A stretch of DNA of 64,000 nucleotides from DASQBT01 sp963782495 (GTDB lineage: Bacteria > Pseudomonadota > Gammaproteobacteria > Burkholderiales > Thiobacillaceae): the NCBI GenBank assembly GCA_963782495.1, contig CAWAJU010000005.1, forward strand, positions 1 through 64,000, given 5' to 3'. Every line of letters begins with the position of its first letter. Positions within the stretch are counted from its first letter, which is position 1. Both the position numbers and the translations under genes were made by a program. Under the pieces are notes generated by a model. The model was not told where the DNA came from. It did no database searches and saw nothing but the letters and a program-made list of their open reading frames with translations. This document shows, piece by piece, positions 51,573 through 61,240 of the stretch.

Positions 51573-52675
51573 GTCTTAAGCAGTCTGCGGTGGGTTGCCA
51601 CGCTCATCAGGATGCCGAAACCGATCATCAGTGTGACCATGGCCGTCCCTCCATAACTCATCAGGGGCAGGGGTACACCCACAACCGGCAGGATACCGGA
51701 CACCATGCCCATGTTCACGAATACGTAGGTAAGAAAATTCAGGCTGATGGCGGCCGCCATCAGTCGGGCAAACAGGTGCGCACCGCGCGAGGCGATCATC
51801 AGGCCGCGCACCACGATGCCCAGGTAGAGCAGCACCAGCAGGACGCCGCCCAGCAGGCCGAACTCTTCGCCAAAAACCGCAAACACGAAATCGGTGGTTC
51901 GCTCGGGGATGAAGTCCAGCCGGGACTGGGTGCCCTCCATCCAGCCCTTGCCGAACAGCCCGCCGGAGCCGATGGCGATGGTGGATTGGATGATATGGTA
52001 GCCCGCCCCGAGCGGATCCGACGCAGGATCGAACAAAGTCAGCACCCGCTGCCGCTGGTAGTCGTGCATCAGGTTCCACGCCACCGGCAGGAGCGCCCCC
52101 ACCATCGCAACCAGGCCGGCAATGATCTTCCAGGGCAGGCCGGCAAAGTACAGCAAGTAGAATCCGGAGGCCACGATGAGCATGGCGGTCCCCAGATCCG
52201 GTTGGCGCAGGATCAGCAGCAGCGGAGCCACCACCAGCAAGGCCGCCACCGCAAAATCCTTGATCTGCAGGATCCCTTCGCGGCGCTGAAAGTACCAGGC
52301 CAACATCAAGGGCAGCGCGATCTTCAGCAACTCCGAAGGCTGGATCGCGCCCACCCCCAGATTCAGCCAGCGGCGCGAACCATTGCGCACCTCGCCGAAC
52401 AGGGCGACCCCCAGCAGCAGCACCAGCGCCAGCACATAGAGCGGCGGTCCGAGCTTGGAAAGGATGTGCGGCGGAATGTTGGCAACCACCACCAACACGA
52501 TCAATCCGGCCAGGACATTGATTAGATGTCCGCTCAGTCGGTCCGTGCTCTCGCCCGAGGCGCTGTACAACACCGCCGTACTGACCAGCAGCAGAATGAG
52601 GATCTGCGCCAGCAGTATGCCGTCCAGGTGGCGCACCACCTTGCGCAGGCGAAAGCTAATCTCCTGTCGGTTCAT
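51569..52675 (-). CDS. rodA: Peptidoglycan glycosyltransferase RodA
   Basis: A SEDS-family polymerase of the elongasome with about ten membrane segments. The SEDS signatures are visible: GNGSRRWLNLGVGAIQPSELLKIALPLMLAWY, RQPDLGTAMLI, ERTTDFVFAVFGEEFGLLGG (catalytic Asp region) and VGVPLPLMSYGGTAMVTLM. It works with PBP2, whose gene overlaps its start by 20 bases. Confidence 0.95.
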   Translation of the reverse strand: MNRQEISFRLRKVVRHLDGILLAQILILLLVSTAVLYSASGESTDRLSGHLINVLAGLIVLVVVANIPPHILSKLGPPLYVLALVLLLGVALFGEVRNGSRRWLNLGVGAIQPSELLKIALPLMLAWYFQRREGILQIKDFAVAALLVVAPLLLILRQPDLGTAMLIVASGFYLLYFAGLPWKIIAGLVAMVGALLPVAWNLMHDYQRQRVLTLFDPASDPLGAGYHIIQSTIAIGSGGLFGKGWMEGTQSRLDFIPERTTDFVFAVFGEEFGLLGGVLLVLLYLGIVVRGLMIASRGAHLFARLMAAAISLNFLTYVFVNMGMVSGILPVVGVPLPLMSYGGTAMVTLMIGFGILMSVATHRRLLKT

Positions 52676-54551
52676 TTCCGCTCATCTTCGTCGTTCCCTG
52701 GGGCTTGCGTCCCAGGAGATAGTAATCCAACACCTTGCGCGCGATGGGCGCGGCGGTGGTACCGCCATGGCCGCCATTTTCCACCACCACCGCCAGGGCG
52801 ATTCTTGGCTTGTCCGCCGGCGCATAGGCGACAAACAAGGCATGGTCGCGCAATCGCTGGGCAACGCGGCTTGCCTCATAGCGTTCATTCTTCCTGATGC
52901 TGAATACCTGGGCCGTCCCGGTCTTGCCGGCAATCTGGTACTCGGCCCCGGCACCCGCCGCAACCGCCGTCCCGCCGGGCTTTAGCACGTCGATCATGGC
53001 GGCGCGTATGGCCTGCAGATGCTCAGGCTGAAAGTTGACCTGGCGCAGGATCCTGGGCGCAATCACGGTGTCCTGGCGGGTCTGCCCGTCGCGCACCGCT
53101 CTGACCAATTGCGGCTCATAGTAGGTGCCGCCGTTGGCCAGCATGGAAACAGCGCCGGCAAGCTGCAGCGGCGTAACCAGCTGGTAGCCCTGACCGATGC
53201 CGGCGATGACCGTTTCGCCAATGAACCACGGCTTGTGCCAGCGCCTTTCCTTCCAGTCACGGGATGGCAGCAGGCCACTTGACTCGCCGTCCAGATCGAT
53301 CCCGGTCTTGTCGCCGAAACCAAACTTCGAGAGATAGTCATGCATGCGATCGATGCCCATGTCCACCGCCAGCCGGTAGTAATACGAATCGCAGGACTGG
53401 ACGATGGACTTGTGCAGATCGACCACGCCGTGGCCCCCCTTGCGCCAGTCCCGATAATGGTGGCTGCTGCCCGGAATGGAGTAATAGCCCGGATCGAATA
53501 TGGTGTCCGTGGCCTTGCGCACGCCCAGTTCCAGCGCCGCCATGGCCATGAACGGCTTGATGGTCGATCCGGGCGGATAGATGCCATCCAGCGCGCGGTC
53601 CACCATGGGCCGGTCGGGAGAATCGTTCAGTTCTTTCCAGCTCAGCGGATCGATGCCATCGACAAACAGATTGGCGTCGAAACCAGGCTTGCTTACCATC
53701 GCCAACACGGCGCCGTTATTCGGATCGAGCGCCACCAAGGCGCCACGGTAATCGCCGAAGGCGTGCTCCGCCACGGCCTGCAACTGCGCGTCCAGATTGA
53801 GCAGCAGATCATGCCCGGGCACCGGCGTCACCCGGGCCAGGAGACGCACCGCGTGGCCCGACGCGTCCGTTTCCATTTGATCGAATCCGGTACGACCGTG
53901 CAGCATGGTCTCGTAGCTCTGCTCCAGGCCCATCTTGCCGATATGCACCGAGCCTTTGTAATTGGTCAACCGTCCGCTGTCCTTGAGCACCTGCAAATCC
54001 CGGTCGTTGATGCGACCGATGTAGCCGATGACATGCGATAGCCCCTCACCCGCAGGATAGTTGCGAAACAGGCGCGCCTTGACCTCGACGCCTGGAAGAC
54101 GGTAACGGTTGGCCGCCAGAATGGCGACTTCTTCATCAGTCAGGCGGTTCTTGAGTGGGATGGTTTCAAACTGGCGTGATTCATCGAGGAGTTTTCTGAA
54201 ACGGCGAATGTCCTTGGGCGTGATGGTGATGAGCTTGCCGATTTCAACCAGGGCTTTCTCCAGGTCCCCGACCTTGGACACGGTCAGCTCGACGGTATAC
54301 GCGGAGTAGTTTTCCGCCAGCACCACACCCTTGCGGTCCAGCATCAGGCCGCGCCCGGGCGCCGTGGGAATCAGGGTGATGCGGTTGGACTCGGCCTGGG
54401 CCTGGTAATGGTCGTAGCGCATCACCTGCATGAAAAACAGCCGGCCCAGCAAGGTCAGCGCAAGCAATGCGGCAAATATCCCGGCCCACTTGAGCCGGCC
54501 CTGGAACTGCTCAAGTTCAAGCTGGAGATTCTTTAGCTGAGGCGCTGCCAT
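52656..54551 (-). CDS. mrdA: Penicillin-binding protein 2
   Basis: The class B transpeptidase of cell elongation, 631 residues. A membrane anchor lies at about residues 23-42. The pedestal domain contains PTAPGRGLMLDRKGVVLAENYSAYTVEL. The active-site Ser329 is in GSTIKPF, SCDSYYY supplies the SxN equivalent, and AGKTGTAQV lies near residue 550. It partners with RodA. Confidence 0.95.
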   Translation of the reverse strand: MAAPQLKNLQLELEQFQGRLKWAGIFAALLALTLLGRLFFMQVMRYDHYQAQAESNRITLIPTAPGRGLMLDRKGVVLAENYSAYTVELTVSKVGDLEKALVEIGKLITITPKDIRRFRKLLDESRQFETIPLKNRLTDEEVAILAANRYRLPGVEVKARLFRNYPAGEGLSHVIGYIGRINDRDLQVLKDSGRLTNYKGSVHIGKMGLEQSYETMLHGRTGFDQMETDASGHAVRLLARVTPVPGHDLLLNLDAQLQAVAEHAFGDYRGALVALDPNNGAVLAMVSKPGFDANLFVDGIDPLSWKELNDSPDRPMVDRALDGIYPPGSTIKPFMAMAALELGVRKATDTIFDPGYYSIPGSSHHYRDWRKGGHGVVDLHKSIVQSCDSYYYRLAVDMGIDRMHDYLSKFGFGDKTGIDLDGESSGLLPSRDWKERRWHKPWFIGETVIAGIGQGYQLVTPLQLAGAVSMLANGGTYYEPQLVRAVRDGQTRQDTVIAPRILRQVNFQPEHLQAIRAAMIDVLKPGGTAVAAGAGAEYQIAGKTGTAQVFSIRKNERYEASRVAQRLRDHALFVAYAPADKPRIALAVVVENGGHGGTTAAPIARKVLDYYLLGRKPQGTTKMSGNEPTGD

Positions 54552-54572
54552 GCGGTACGGATCAACGCTTTG

Positions 54573-55079
54573 TCAGTCCGTGTTCGTTCCGGCAGCCGGC
54601 ATCCGGCTCAGATGAGCCAGGCCATACCAGAGCACGGCGCCGATCGGTGCGGCGATGAAGATCATGTGGATCTGCGGGGTCTTGCCGGATATCCAGCCAA
54701 TGACCAGGGTGGCCGCCTCAACCAGCAGCAGAATGACAAACACATGCATCGCCTGATAGAGCAGCGCGAACTGCACGAGACGGCGCTGCAGGTACTGAAC
54801 CAGGAAGACTCCGACGACATAGCCCAGCGCATGCTGACCCAGCACGACCCCATCCTGAATATCCGCCAGCAGACCCAGGGGCCAGGCCAGCGCCATGCCT
54901 ACCAGGCTGGGGCGCTTCTGCGCCCAGATCAACAGGACGACAAGCAGGAAATCCGGCCGCAGCGTCAATCCCCAGCCCGACCAGGGAAGCAACTTGAGCA
55001 CCAGGGCAATCAACAGACTGGTCAGGATCAGCCCCCAGCCCGCCTGGGACTCATGCGCAACAGTGGTCTGGACGCTCAC
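54573..55079 (-). CDS. mreD: Rod shape-determining protein MreD
   Basis: A 168-residue inner-membrane protein with five or six hydrophobic segments (LILTSLLIALVLKLLPWSGWGL, DFLLVVLLIWAQKRPSLVGMALAWPLGLLADIQDG). The LLADIQDG turn is typical of MreD. It overlaps the mreC stop by four bases. Confidence 0.92.
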   Translation of the reverse strand: MSVQTTVAHESQAGWGLILTSLLIALVLKLLPWSGWGLTLRPDFLLVVLLIWAQKRPSLVGMALAWPLGLLADIQDGVVLGQHALGYVVGVFLVQYLQRRLVQFALLYQAMHVFVILLLVEAATLVIGWISGKTPQIHMIFIAAPIGAVLWYGLAHLSRMPAAGTNTD

Positions 55080-55921
55080 GGCCTGCGCGCCCCAACCGGC
55101 TTCATCAACAGCACCATCAACATTCGGCTGCCTTCAACATCGGCCATGGGCACGCAATACACCTTGGCATAGGGATTTGAACTGGGTCTCACAACCTTGC
55201 CGACTCGGGCCAGTGGCAAACCTTCGGGATAGACATGATCGATGCCGGAAGTCAGCAATACGTCACCCCGTTGAATATCGACAGCCGCGGGCTGGTAGCG
55301 AATCTCCAGGCCATACCCGGTGCCAAACGCCAACACGCGTTTGCCGGTGCGCTGCACGTAGGCGGGCACCACCTGATCGGGGTCGGTGACCATGACCACG
55401 TCGCTGCTGTACGGGTAGGCACGGGCGACCTGCCCCATCAGACCCTGGGCATCCACCACCGGCTGGCCAGCCGCGATTCCAGCCTGGGTGCCTTTGTCCA
55501 GCACCGCCCGGCGGGAAAAAGGATCGCGTGCGATGGTCCAGATTTCTGCGGCGACCGTGCGTATTTTTGTTTTGGCCCGGGCCTCGAGCAAGCTGCGCAT
55601 CCGTGCATTTTCCGCTTCCAGGTCGGCCAGATGATGCAGCTCTGCCGCGTCATGGACATGCTCGGCGTGCAGCGCTTCGTTCTCCTGCTGGATGGTGCGA
55701 TGGCGCACCAGATACCCGCTCACTTCTGCCGCCACTTCCACCGGTAGGCGCACCACGGTCTGCAAAGGGTGAAGCAAGGATGCCAGTCCATTCCTGAGCA
55801 TCGACAGGCTATTGAATCGGGCGTCCAGCACGATCGTCAGGATGGATATGGCGGTCCAGATTGCGAGCCGGATACCCGGCCCGATACTGCGGGCAAAAAG
55901 AGGATGTGCGGGGGCGGCCAT
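55076..55921 (-). CDS. mreC: Rod shape-determining protein MreC
   Basis: A 281-residue bitopic protein bridging MreB and the periplasmic PBPs. A membrane helix is near residues 17-35, a coiled coil follows (HRTIQQENEALHAEHVHDAAELHHLADLEAENARMR), and the beta-barrel core contains DKGTQAGIAAGQPVVDAQGLMGQVARAYPYSSDVVMVTD and GDVLLTSGIDHVYPEGLPLARV. Confidence 0.94.
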   Translation of the reverse strand: MAAPAHPLFARSIGPGIRLAIWTAISILTIVLDARFNSLSMLRNGLASLLHPLQTVVRLPVEVAAEVSGYLVRHRTIQQENEALHAEHVHDAAELHHLADLEAENARMRSLLEARAKTKIRTVAAEIWTIARDPFSRRAVLDKGTQAGIAAGQPVVDAQGLMGQVARAYPYSSDVVMVTDPDQVVPAYVQRTGKRVLAFGTGYGLEIRYQPAAVDIQRGDVLLTSGIDHVYPEGLPLARVGKVVRPSSNPYAKVYCVPMADVEGSRMLMVLLMKPVGARRP

Positions 55922-55976
55922 GCTTGCCCCCGTTTAGTCCATGCTTCTGATCAGGACAGGGTTGGCAGTGCAGCCA

Positions 55977-57020
55977 TCATTCATGGGTGAAGACCGTGGG
56001 CAAATTTTCCATTTCTTCCAACGCCTTGCCGCAGCCCCTTACCACGCAGGTCAGCGGATCTTCCGCCACGATAACGGGAAGGCCGGTTTCTTCCATCAAC
56101 AGCCGGTCCAGATCGCGCAGGAGAGCGCCACCGCCGGTGACGACCATGCCCTTTTCTGCAATGTCGGCCCCCAGTTCGGGCGGGGTCTGTTCGAGGGCCT
56201 GCTTGACCGCGCTGACGATGTTGTTGAGCGGATCGGTCAGGGCCTCGAGAATTTCGTTGCTGGTCACGGTGAAACTGCGTGGAATGCCTTCGGCGAGGCT
56301 GCGGCCCTTGACTTCCATCTCCCGCACCTCGGCGCCGGGAAAGGCCGAACCCATGCGTTTCTTGATCGATTCTGCGGTCGCCTCACCGATCAGCATGCCG
56401 TAGTTGCGCCGGATGTAATTGATGATGGACTCGTCGAATTTGTCACCCCCGACCCGCACCGACGACGCATAGACGATGCCGCCCAGCGAGATCACGCCCA
56501 CCTCGGTGGTGCCGCCGCCAATATCCACCACCATCGAACCGGTCGCCTCCGACACCGGCAGGCCGGCGCCGATGGCCGCCGCCATCGGTTCTTCGATCAG
56601 ATACACCTGGCGCGCGCCGGCCCCGATCGCGGATTCCCGGATCGCCCGCCGTTCCACCTGGGTCGAGCCGTAAGGCACGCAAATGATGATGCGCGGACTG
56701 GGCTGGAACAGCTTGGAATCGTGCACCTTCTTGATGAAGAACTTGAGCATCTGCTCGGTCACGGTAAAGTCAGCGATCACGCCGTCCTTCATCGGCCGGA
56801 TCGCATTCATCGAGCCCGGGGTGCGGCCCAGCATTTGCTTGGCCTCCAGGCCCACGGCCTGAATGGTTTTTTTGCCTCCGGCATTCATGTCGATGCGGAT
56901 GGCAACCACCGAAGGTTCGTCCAGCACGATGCCTTTGCCACGCACATAAATCAGCGTATTGGCCGTACCCAGGTCGATGGCGAGATCGGTGGAAAAATAT
57001 TGGGTAAGAAAACCGAGCAT
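55977..57020 (-). CDS. mreB: Rod shape-determining protein MreB
   Basis: The bacterial actin homologue, 347 residues, first gene of the elongation operon. It shows the N-terminal DLGTANTLIYVRGKGIVLDEPSVVAI, the phosphate loop VDIGGGTTEVGVISLGGIV and the adenosine motif VVTGGGALLRDLDRLL. An amphipathic MLGFLTQYF start would contact the membrane. Confidence 0.97.
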   Translation of the reverse strand: MLGFLTQYFSTDLAIDLGTANTLIYVRGKGIVLDEPSVVAIRIDMNAGGKKTIQAVGLEAKQMLGRTPGSMNAIRPMKDGVIADFTVTEQMLKFFIKKVHDSKLFQPSPRIIICVPYGSTQVERRAIRESAIGAGARQVYLIEEPMAAAIGAGLPVSEATGSMVVDIGGGTTEVGVISLGGIVYASSVRVGGDKFDESIINYIRRNYGMLIGEATAESIKKRMGSAFPGAEVREMEVKGRSLAEGIPRSFTVTSNEILEALTDPLNNIVSAVKQALEQTPPELGADIAEKGMVVTGGGALLRDLDRLLMEETGLPVIVAEDPLTCVVRGCGKALEEMENLPTVFTHE

Positions 57021-57223
57021 GTTGTCCTTGCGCCCGAAGGCGTCGATATGTTGCAGGAACCGCGACTGCGCGCGATCACTTGAGGAACCGCATCCGGCTC
57101 AGGCGGAAGCCTGCGCCCTTTCAGCGGTTCCTTAGAAAAAACAAGCGGCTATGATAACCTATTGGTCTTGGTAGGGCATACACCCCGCCCGGTTTCTGTC
57201 CACCGTATTCAGCTTCTTTGCCC
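57021..57223. other. Divergent promoter region between mreB and gatC
   Basis: About 200 bases separate the two operons, so both promoters must lie here. On the plus strand TATGAT at 57149-57154 is a plausible -10 for gatC; no convincing -35 pairs with it. Nothing else is seen. Confidence 0.4.
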
Positions 57224-57511
57224 ATGTCCCTGAGCCTGCAAGATATCCAGCGTATTGCGCGCCTGGCCCGCCTCGCCGTCAGCCCCGAAGAGGCGGCCGG
57301 ACTGCAACACCAGCTGAACAGCATTTTCGGACTGATCGAACAGATGCAGGCAGTCGATACCACGGGCGTGGAACCCATGTCGCACGCCCGCGATGTGCAG
57401 CTTCGTCTGCGTGAGGACACCCCTGGTGAGCCCAACCTGCGGGAAAAGTTCCAGGCCATTGCCCCGGCGGTGGAAGACGGACTGTATCTGGTGCCCAAGG
57501 TCATCGAGTGA
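57224..57511 (+). CDS. gatC: Aspartyl/glutamyl-tRNA amidotransferase subunit C
   Basis: The 95-residue scaffold subunit of GatCAB. It starts MSLSLQDIQRIARLARLAVSPEEAAGLQHQLNSIFGLIEQM, and VEPMSHARDVQLRLREDTPG and the C-terminal DGLYLVPKVIE are typical. It is separated from gatA by 279 bases carrying a tandem repeat. Confidence 0.95.
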   Translation: MSLSLQDIQRIARLARLAVSPEEAAGLQHQLNSIFGLIEQMQAVDTTGVEPMSHARDVQLRLREDTPGEPNLREKFQAIAPAVEDGLYLVPKVIE

Positions 57512-57608
57512 TAGAAGTGACTCAATCGTGATAATGCAAGCGTCTTCGAGCGAAATTCGACTCGCCCCACGCCCCCTCCGCCAGCGCCGTGTTCCTGCAA
57601 CGCAATCC

Positions 57609-57790
57609 GCGTCGGGAGCCGAGGCCGCTCGCGGACGTGCGGATCCCCGCAAGCGGGGCCCCTCCTTACTGCTCGCAGCCTCCCTCCGTCAGAGCCTTGC
57701 CTCCGCAACGAAATGCGCGTCGGGAGCCGAGGCCGCTCGCGGACGTGCGGATCCCCGCAAGCGGGGCCCCTCCTTACTGCTCGCAGCCTC
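57609..57790 (+). repeat. 108-bp tandem duplication immediately before gatA
   Basis: The 74 bases at 57609-57682 recur identically at 57717-57790, an offset of 108. The preceding 34 bases of each unit are similar but diverged (CCCTCCG-CAG-GCC-TG, then GCAACG-AAT). Each copy contains the hairpin CCCCGCAAGCGGGG and ends CAGCCTC. The second copy ends at the base before the gatA ATG, so the unit supplies the gatA translation-initiation region, which has no clear Shine-Dalgarno. Confidence 0.85.
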
Positions 57791-59245
57791 ATGATCAACG
57801 CTACGCTAAAGGAACTCTCTGCCGCGTTGGAAACCGGCAGGACAAGCGCGGCCGAACTGGCAGGTCAATACCTGGACCGGATCGGGGCCCATAACGCTCG
57901 CCTCAATGCGTTCATCACTGTGGACCGGGACAAGACACTGGAACAGGCGCGCCTTGCCGACCAGCAACGCGCTGCCGGCAAGGCCGGGCCGCTGACCGGT
58001 GTGCCGATCGCGCACAAGGATATTTTCTGCACCGAAGGCTGGCTCACCACCTGCGGCTCGAACATGCTGGCAAACTTCGTCGCGCCCTACGACGCCACGG
58101 TGATCGGCAAGTTCAAACAGGCCGGCATGGTCAGCCTGGGCAAGACCAACATGGACGAATTTGCCATGGGCTCGTCCAATGAAACCAGCTTCTTCGGTCC
58201 GGTCAGGAACCCCTGGGATGAGAATGCCGTGCCGGGCGGTTCGTCCGGAGGTTCGGCCGCCGCGGTGGCCGCGCGCCTGGCACCTGCCGCCACGGGCACC
58301 GACACGGGGGGTTCGATCCGGCAACCCGCTGCGCTGTGCGGCATCACGGGCCTCAAGCCGACGTATGGCGTGTGCTCCCGCTACGGCATGATCGCTTTCG
58401 CCTCCTCGCTCGACCAGGCCGGCCCTATGGCCAAATCCGCCGAAGACTGCGCGCTGCTGCTGAACGTGATGGCCGGCTTCGATCCGCGCGACTCCACCAG
58501 CCTGGAACGGGATGCGGAAGATTACACCCGCGACTTGGATCAGCCTCTTTCCGGCTTGCGCATTGGATTGCCCAAGGAATTCTTTGGCGAAGGTCTGTCA
58601 GCCGAGGTCGCGAGCGCGGTGGACGCAGCGATCGCCGAATATCGCAAGCTGGGCGCGACGACGGTTGACATCAGCCTGCCCAATTCCGGTCTGTCGGTGC
58701 CGGCCTACTATGTGCTGGCGCCGGCCGAGGCGTCCTCCAATCTGTCACGCTTCGACGGCGTGCGCTACGGACACCGCGCCAGCGAATACAAAGACCTGCT
58801 GGACATGTACGAGAAGTCGCGGGCCGAAGGCTTTGGCACCGAGGTCAAGCGCCGAATCATGATCGGCACCTATGTGCTGTCGCACGGCTACTACGACGCC
58901 TATTATCTGCAGGCGCAGAAGATTCGCCGCCTGATCGCCAACGATTTCAGCGCCGCGTTCAAGCAGTGCGACGTGATTCTTGGACCCACGGCACCCACTG
59001 CCGCGTTCAATTTTGGCGAGAAAGCGGCCGACCCGGTGGCCATGTACTTGTCGGATATCTACACCATCGCGGTCAATCTTGCCGGGCTTCCGGGCATGTC
59101 AATCCCTTGCGGATTTACCGCCAACACTCGTCCGATCGGGCTGCAGTTGATCGGCGATTACTTCGCAGAGGCAAGGCTGTTGAACGCAGCCCACCGGTAT
59201 CAACAGATGACGGATTGGCACCGTCGCATGCCGGAGGAAATTTGA
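57791..59245 (+). CDS. gatA: Aspartyl/glutamyl-tRNA amidotransferase subunit A
   Basis: The amidase subunit of GatCAB, 484 residues. The catalytic Lys is in VPIAHKDIFC. The cis-Ser and nucleophilic Ser lie in the amidase signature PGGSSGGSAAAVAARLAPAATGTDTGGSIRQPAA. The C-terminus is YFAEARLLNAAHRYQQMTDWHRRMPEEI. ATG 57791 gives the family start MINATLKELSAALETG; the open frame runs 26 codons further upstream through the repeat. Confidence 0.95.
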   Translation: MINATLKELSAALETGRTSAAELAGQYLDRIGAHNARLNAFITVDRDKTLEQARLADQQRAAGKAGPLTGVPIAHKDIFCTEGWLTTCGSNMLANFVAPYDATVIGKFKQAGMVSLGKTNMDEFAMGSSNETSFFGPVRNPWDENAVPGGSSGGSAAAVAARLAPAATGTDTGGSIRQPAALCGITGLKPTYGVCSRYGMIAFASSLDQAGPMAKSAEDCALLLNVMAGFDPRDSTSLERDAEDYTRDLDQPLSGLRIGLPKEFFGEGLSAEVASAVDAAIAEYRKLGATTVDISLPNSGLSVPAYYVLAPAEASSNLSRFDGVRYGHRASEYKDLLDMYEKSRAEGFGTEVKRRIMIGTYVLSHGYYDAYYLQAQKIRRLIANDFSAAFKQCDVILGPTAPTAAFNFGEKAADPVAMYLSDIYTIAVNLAGLPGMSIPCGFTANTRPIGLQLIGDYFAEARLLNAAHRYQQMTDWHRRMPEEI

Positions 59246-59246
59246 G

Positions 59247-60755
59247 ATGCAGCGCGGCAACGCAAACTGGGAGATCGTCATAGGGTTGGAAGTCCACACC
59301 CAGCTTTCCACCCGATCAAAGATCTTCTCTGCCAGCAGTACAGTTTTTGGGGCTGCACCCAATACGCAAGCCAGTGCGGTGGATATTGCCTTGCCTGGCG
59401 TGCTGCCGGTATTGAACAAGGGTGCGGTTGAGCGTGCGATCAAATTTGGCCTGGCTGTCGGCGCAACGATCAACCGCGTGAACGTGTTCGACCGCAAACA
59501 TTATTTCTATCCTGACCTGCCCAAGGGCTATCAGATCAGCCAACTGGCCAAGCCCATCGTCGAGCACGGTTGTTTGAACATTTTGGTAGGTGGGGTTGAG
59601 AAGACGGTCCGGCTTACCCGTGCGCATATGGAAGAAGATGCAGGAAAATCCCTGCACGAGGATTTTCATGGGATGACGGGAATCGATCTCAATCGCGCCG
59701 GAACGCCGCTGCTGGAAATTGTCTCCGAACCCGACATGCGTTCCGCCGAAGAAGCGGTGGTCTATGCGCGTGCCTTGCATACCCTGGTGACCTGGATCGG
59801 CATTTGCGACGGCAACATGCAGGAAGGCAGTTTCAGGGTCGATGCCAACGTATCGGTTCGCCCCAAGGGGTCGGACAAGCTGGGCACCCGGCGCGAAATC
59901 AAGAACCTGAACTCCTTCAAATTCCTGCAGCAGGCCATCGAGTATGAAGCGCGCTGGCAGATCGAAACGCTGGAAGATGGCGGCCGTGTCGAGCAGGCAA
60001 CCGTGCTGTTCGACCCCGACACCGGCGAGACGCGCATGATGCGCAGCAAGGAAGACGCGCACGATTACCGCTACTTTCCCGACCCCGATCTGCTGCCGGT
60101 GAAGCTCGACGAAGAGTGGATCGCTGAGATCAGGGAAGCAATGCCCGAGCTTCCGGAGCAACGGAAGCGGCGTTACTTGAATCTGGGGCTCTCGGCATAT
60201 GATGCATCGGCCTTGAATGCGGATTGGGCCATCGGCAATTATTTTGAAGCACTGTCCCGCGCCTGCTTGAAGGACGGCGAGCGGGAATCTGCCGAGAGCG
60301 CAAAGTTGTGCGCCAACTGGACCATCAACGAAGTGGCTGCAAAACGCAATCAGGACGAATTGCCCAGTTGGCAATTCGGCGTTGGCGAAGAAACCTTGGG
60401 GCGGATTTTGCTTCGGCTACGCGAAGGAACAATCAACGCAAAGACCGCCAAAGAACTCTTTGCAGAATTCTGGGAGCGATCCAAAGACGCAAACTTTGAG
60501 TCCCATGGTGGGCACCCTCATGAAGTCGACGAGCTGATTGAGACACGCGGCTTGAAGCAGATGTCCGATTCCGGCGAATTGGAAAAGATCGTCGACGACG
60601 TGCTTGCGGCCAATCCCAAGTCGATTGAGGAATATCGCGCCGGCAAGGACAAGGCGTTTAATTCCCTGGTCGGACAGGTGATGAAGCAATCCCGCGGCAA
60701 GGCCAACCCGCAGCAGGTGACCGACATTCTCAAGGCCAAGCTAAGCGGGTCATGA
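59247..60755 (+). CDS. gatB: Aspartyl/glutamyl-tRNA amidotransferase subunit B
   Basis: The tRNA-binding and kinase-like subunit, 502 residues. It starts MQRGNANWEIVIGLEVHTQLSTRSKIFSAS, with PALPGVLPVLN-like, FDRKHYFYPDLPKGYQISQ, HMEEDAGKSLH and DLNRAGTPLLEIVSEPD. The YqeY-like tail ends VGQVMKQSRGKANPQQVTDILKAKL. It follows gatA by one base. Confidence 0.96.
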   Translation: MQRGNANWEIVIGLEVHTQLSTRSKIFSASSTVFGAAPNTQASAVDIALPGVLPVLNKGAVERAIKFGLAVGATINRVNVFDRKHYFYPDLPKGYQISQLAKPIVEHGCLNILVGGVEKTVRLTRAHMEEDAGKSLHEDFHGMTGIDLNRAGTPLLEIVSEPDMRSAEEAVVYARALHTLVTWIGICDGNMQEGSFRVDANVSVRPKGSDKLGTRREIKNLNSFKFLQQAIEYEARWQIETLEDGGRVEQATVLFDPDTGETRMMRSKEDAHDYRYFPDPDLLPVKLDEEWIAEIREAMPELPEQRKRRYLNLGLSAYDASALNADWAIGNYFEALSRACLKDGERESAESAKLCANWTINEVAAKRNQDELPSWQFGVGEETLGRILLRLREGTINAKTAKELFAEFWERSKDANFESHGGHPHEVDELIETRGLKQMSDSGELEKIVDDVLAANPKSIEEYRAGKDKAFNSLVGQVMKQSRGKANPQQVTDILKAKLSGS

Positions 60756-60781
60756 AGAACCCAGGCTGAGCGTCGTTCGCC

Positions 60782-61186
60782 GTGCTCGATTATATTTTTC
60801 ATTATCCCGACAGCCTGACCCGTTTCACCCGGTTTCTGGACTCACGCAGAATTCCCTACCAAAGCCGGGACGATGCGCTGGGCCTGGTCGTGGCCATCGC
60901 GGAAGATCTGGATGACGCGATTGTGGATGCAGTCGAGTCCTGCTATGACACCTTGCTGCAGGAACAGGAAGCGCTGTCTTCCACCCGGGACGGTGAAGCT
61001 GCCGGCAAGACCACCACAGCATTAAGCGTGCAACTGAGTGGAGGCCAGACCGTCTACGCCAGCATTCCGGCGGAGGTGATGCGCCGCCTGCTCTCGGTAT
61101 TGAGTCCGGAAGAAATAGGCCGGTTGGTCGATGCGATTGCCAGTGCGGTAGAGAATCCCGATCCGCGCCCCATCTGCAAGCGCTAG
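60782..61186 (+). CDS. Conserved-looking hypothetical protein downstream of gatB
   Basis: A 134-residue soluble protein beginning MLDYIFHYPDSLTRFTRFLDSRRIPYQSRDDALGLVV (GTG 60782). An acidic helical part EDLDDAIVDAVESCYDTLLQEQEAL and a second half ALSVQLSGGQTVYASIPAEVMRRLLSVLSPEEIGRLVDAIASAVENP follow. It looks like a small alpha/beta domain plus helical bundle. No family is recognised; it probably shares the gatCAB transcript. Confidence 0.75.
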   Translation: MLDYIFHYPDSLTRFTRFLDSRRIPYQSRDDALGLVVAIAEDLDDAIVDAVESCYDTLLQEQEALSSTRDGEAAGKTTTALSVQLSGGQTVYASIPAEVMRRLLSVLSPEEIGRLVDAIASAVENPDPRPICKR

Positions 61187-61240
61187 GATTTCGCAGAATG
61201 AAGGGTCGTGGATGGCGGCTACCGACGGCGACGAGACGTC

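Noticed and set aside
57713..57790. An N-terminal extension of gatA through the tandem repeat
   Set aside because: The 26 extra codons are encoded by a non-conserved duplicated unit; GatA proteins begin at the MINATLKEL-like position.
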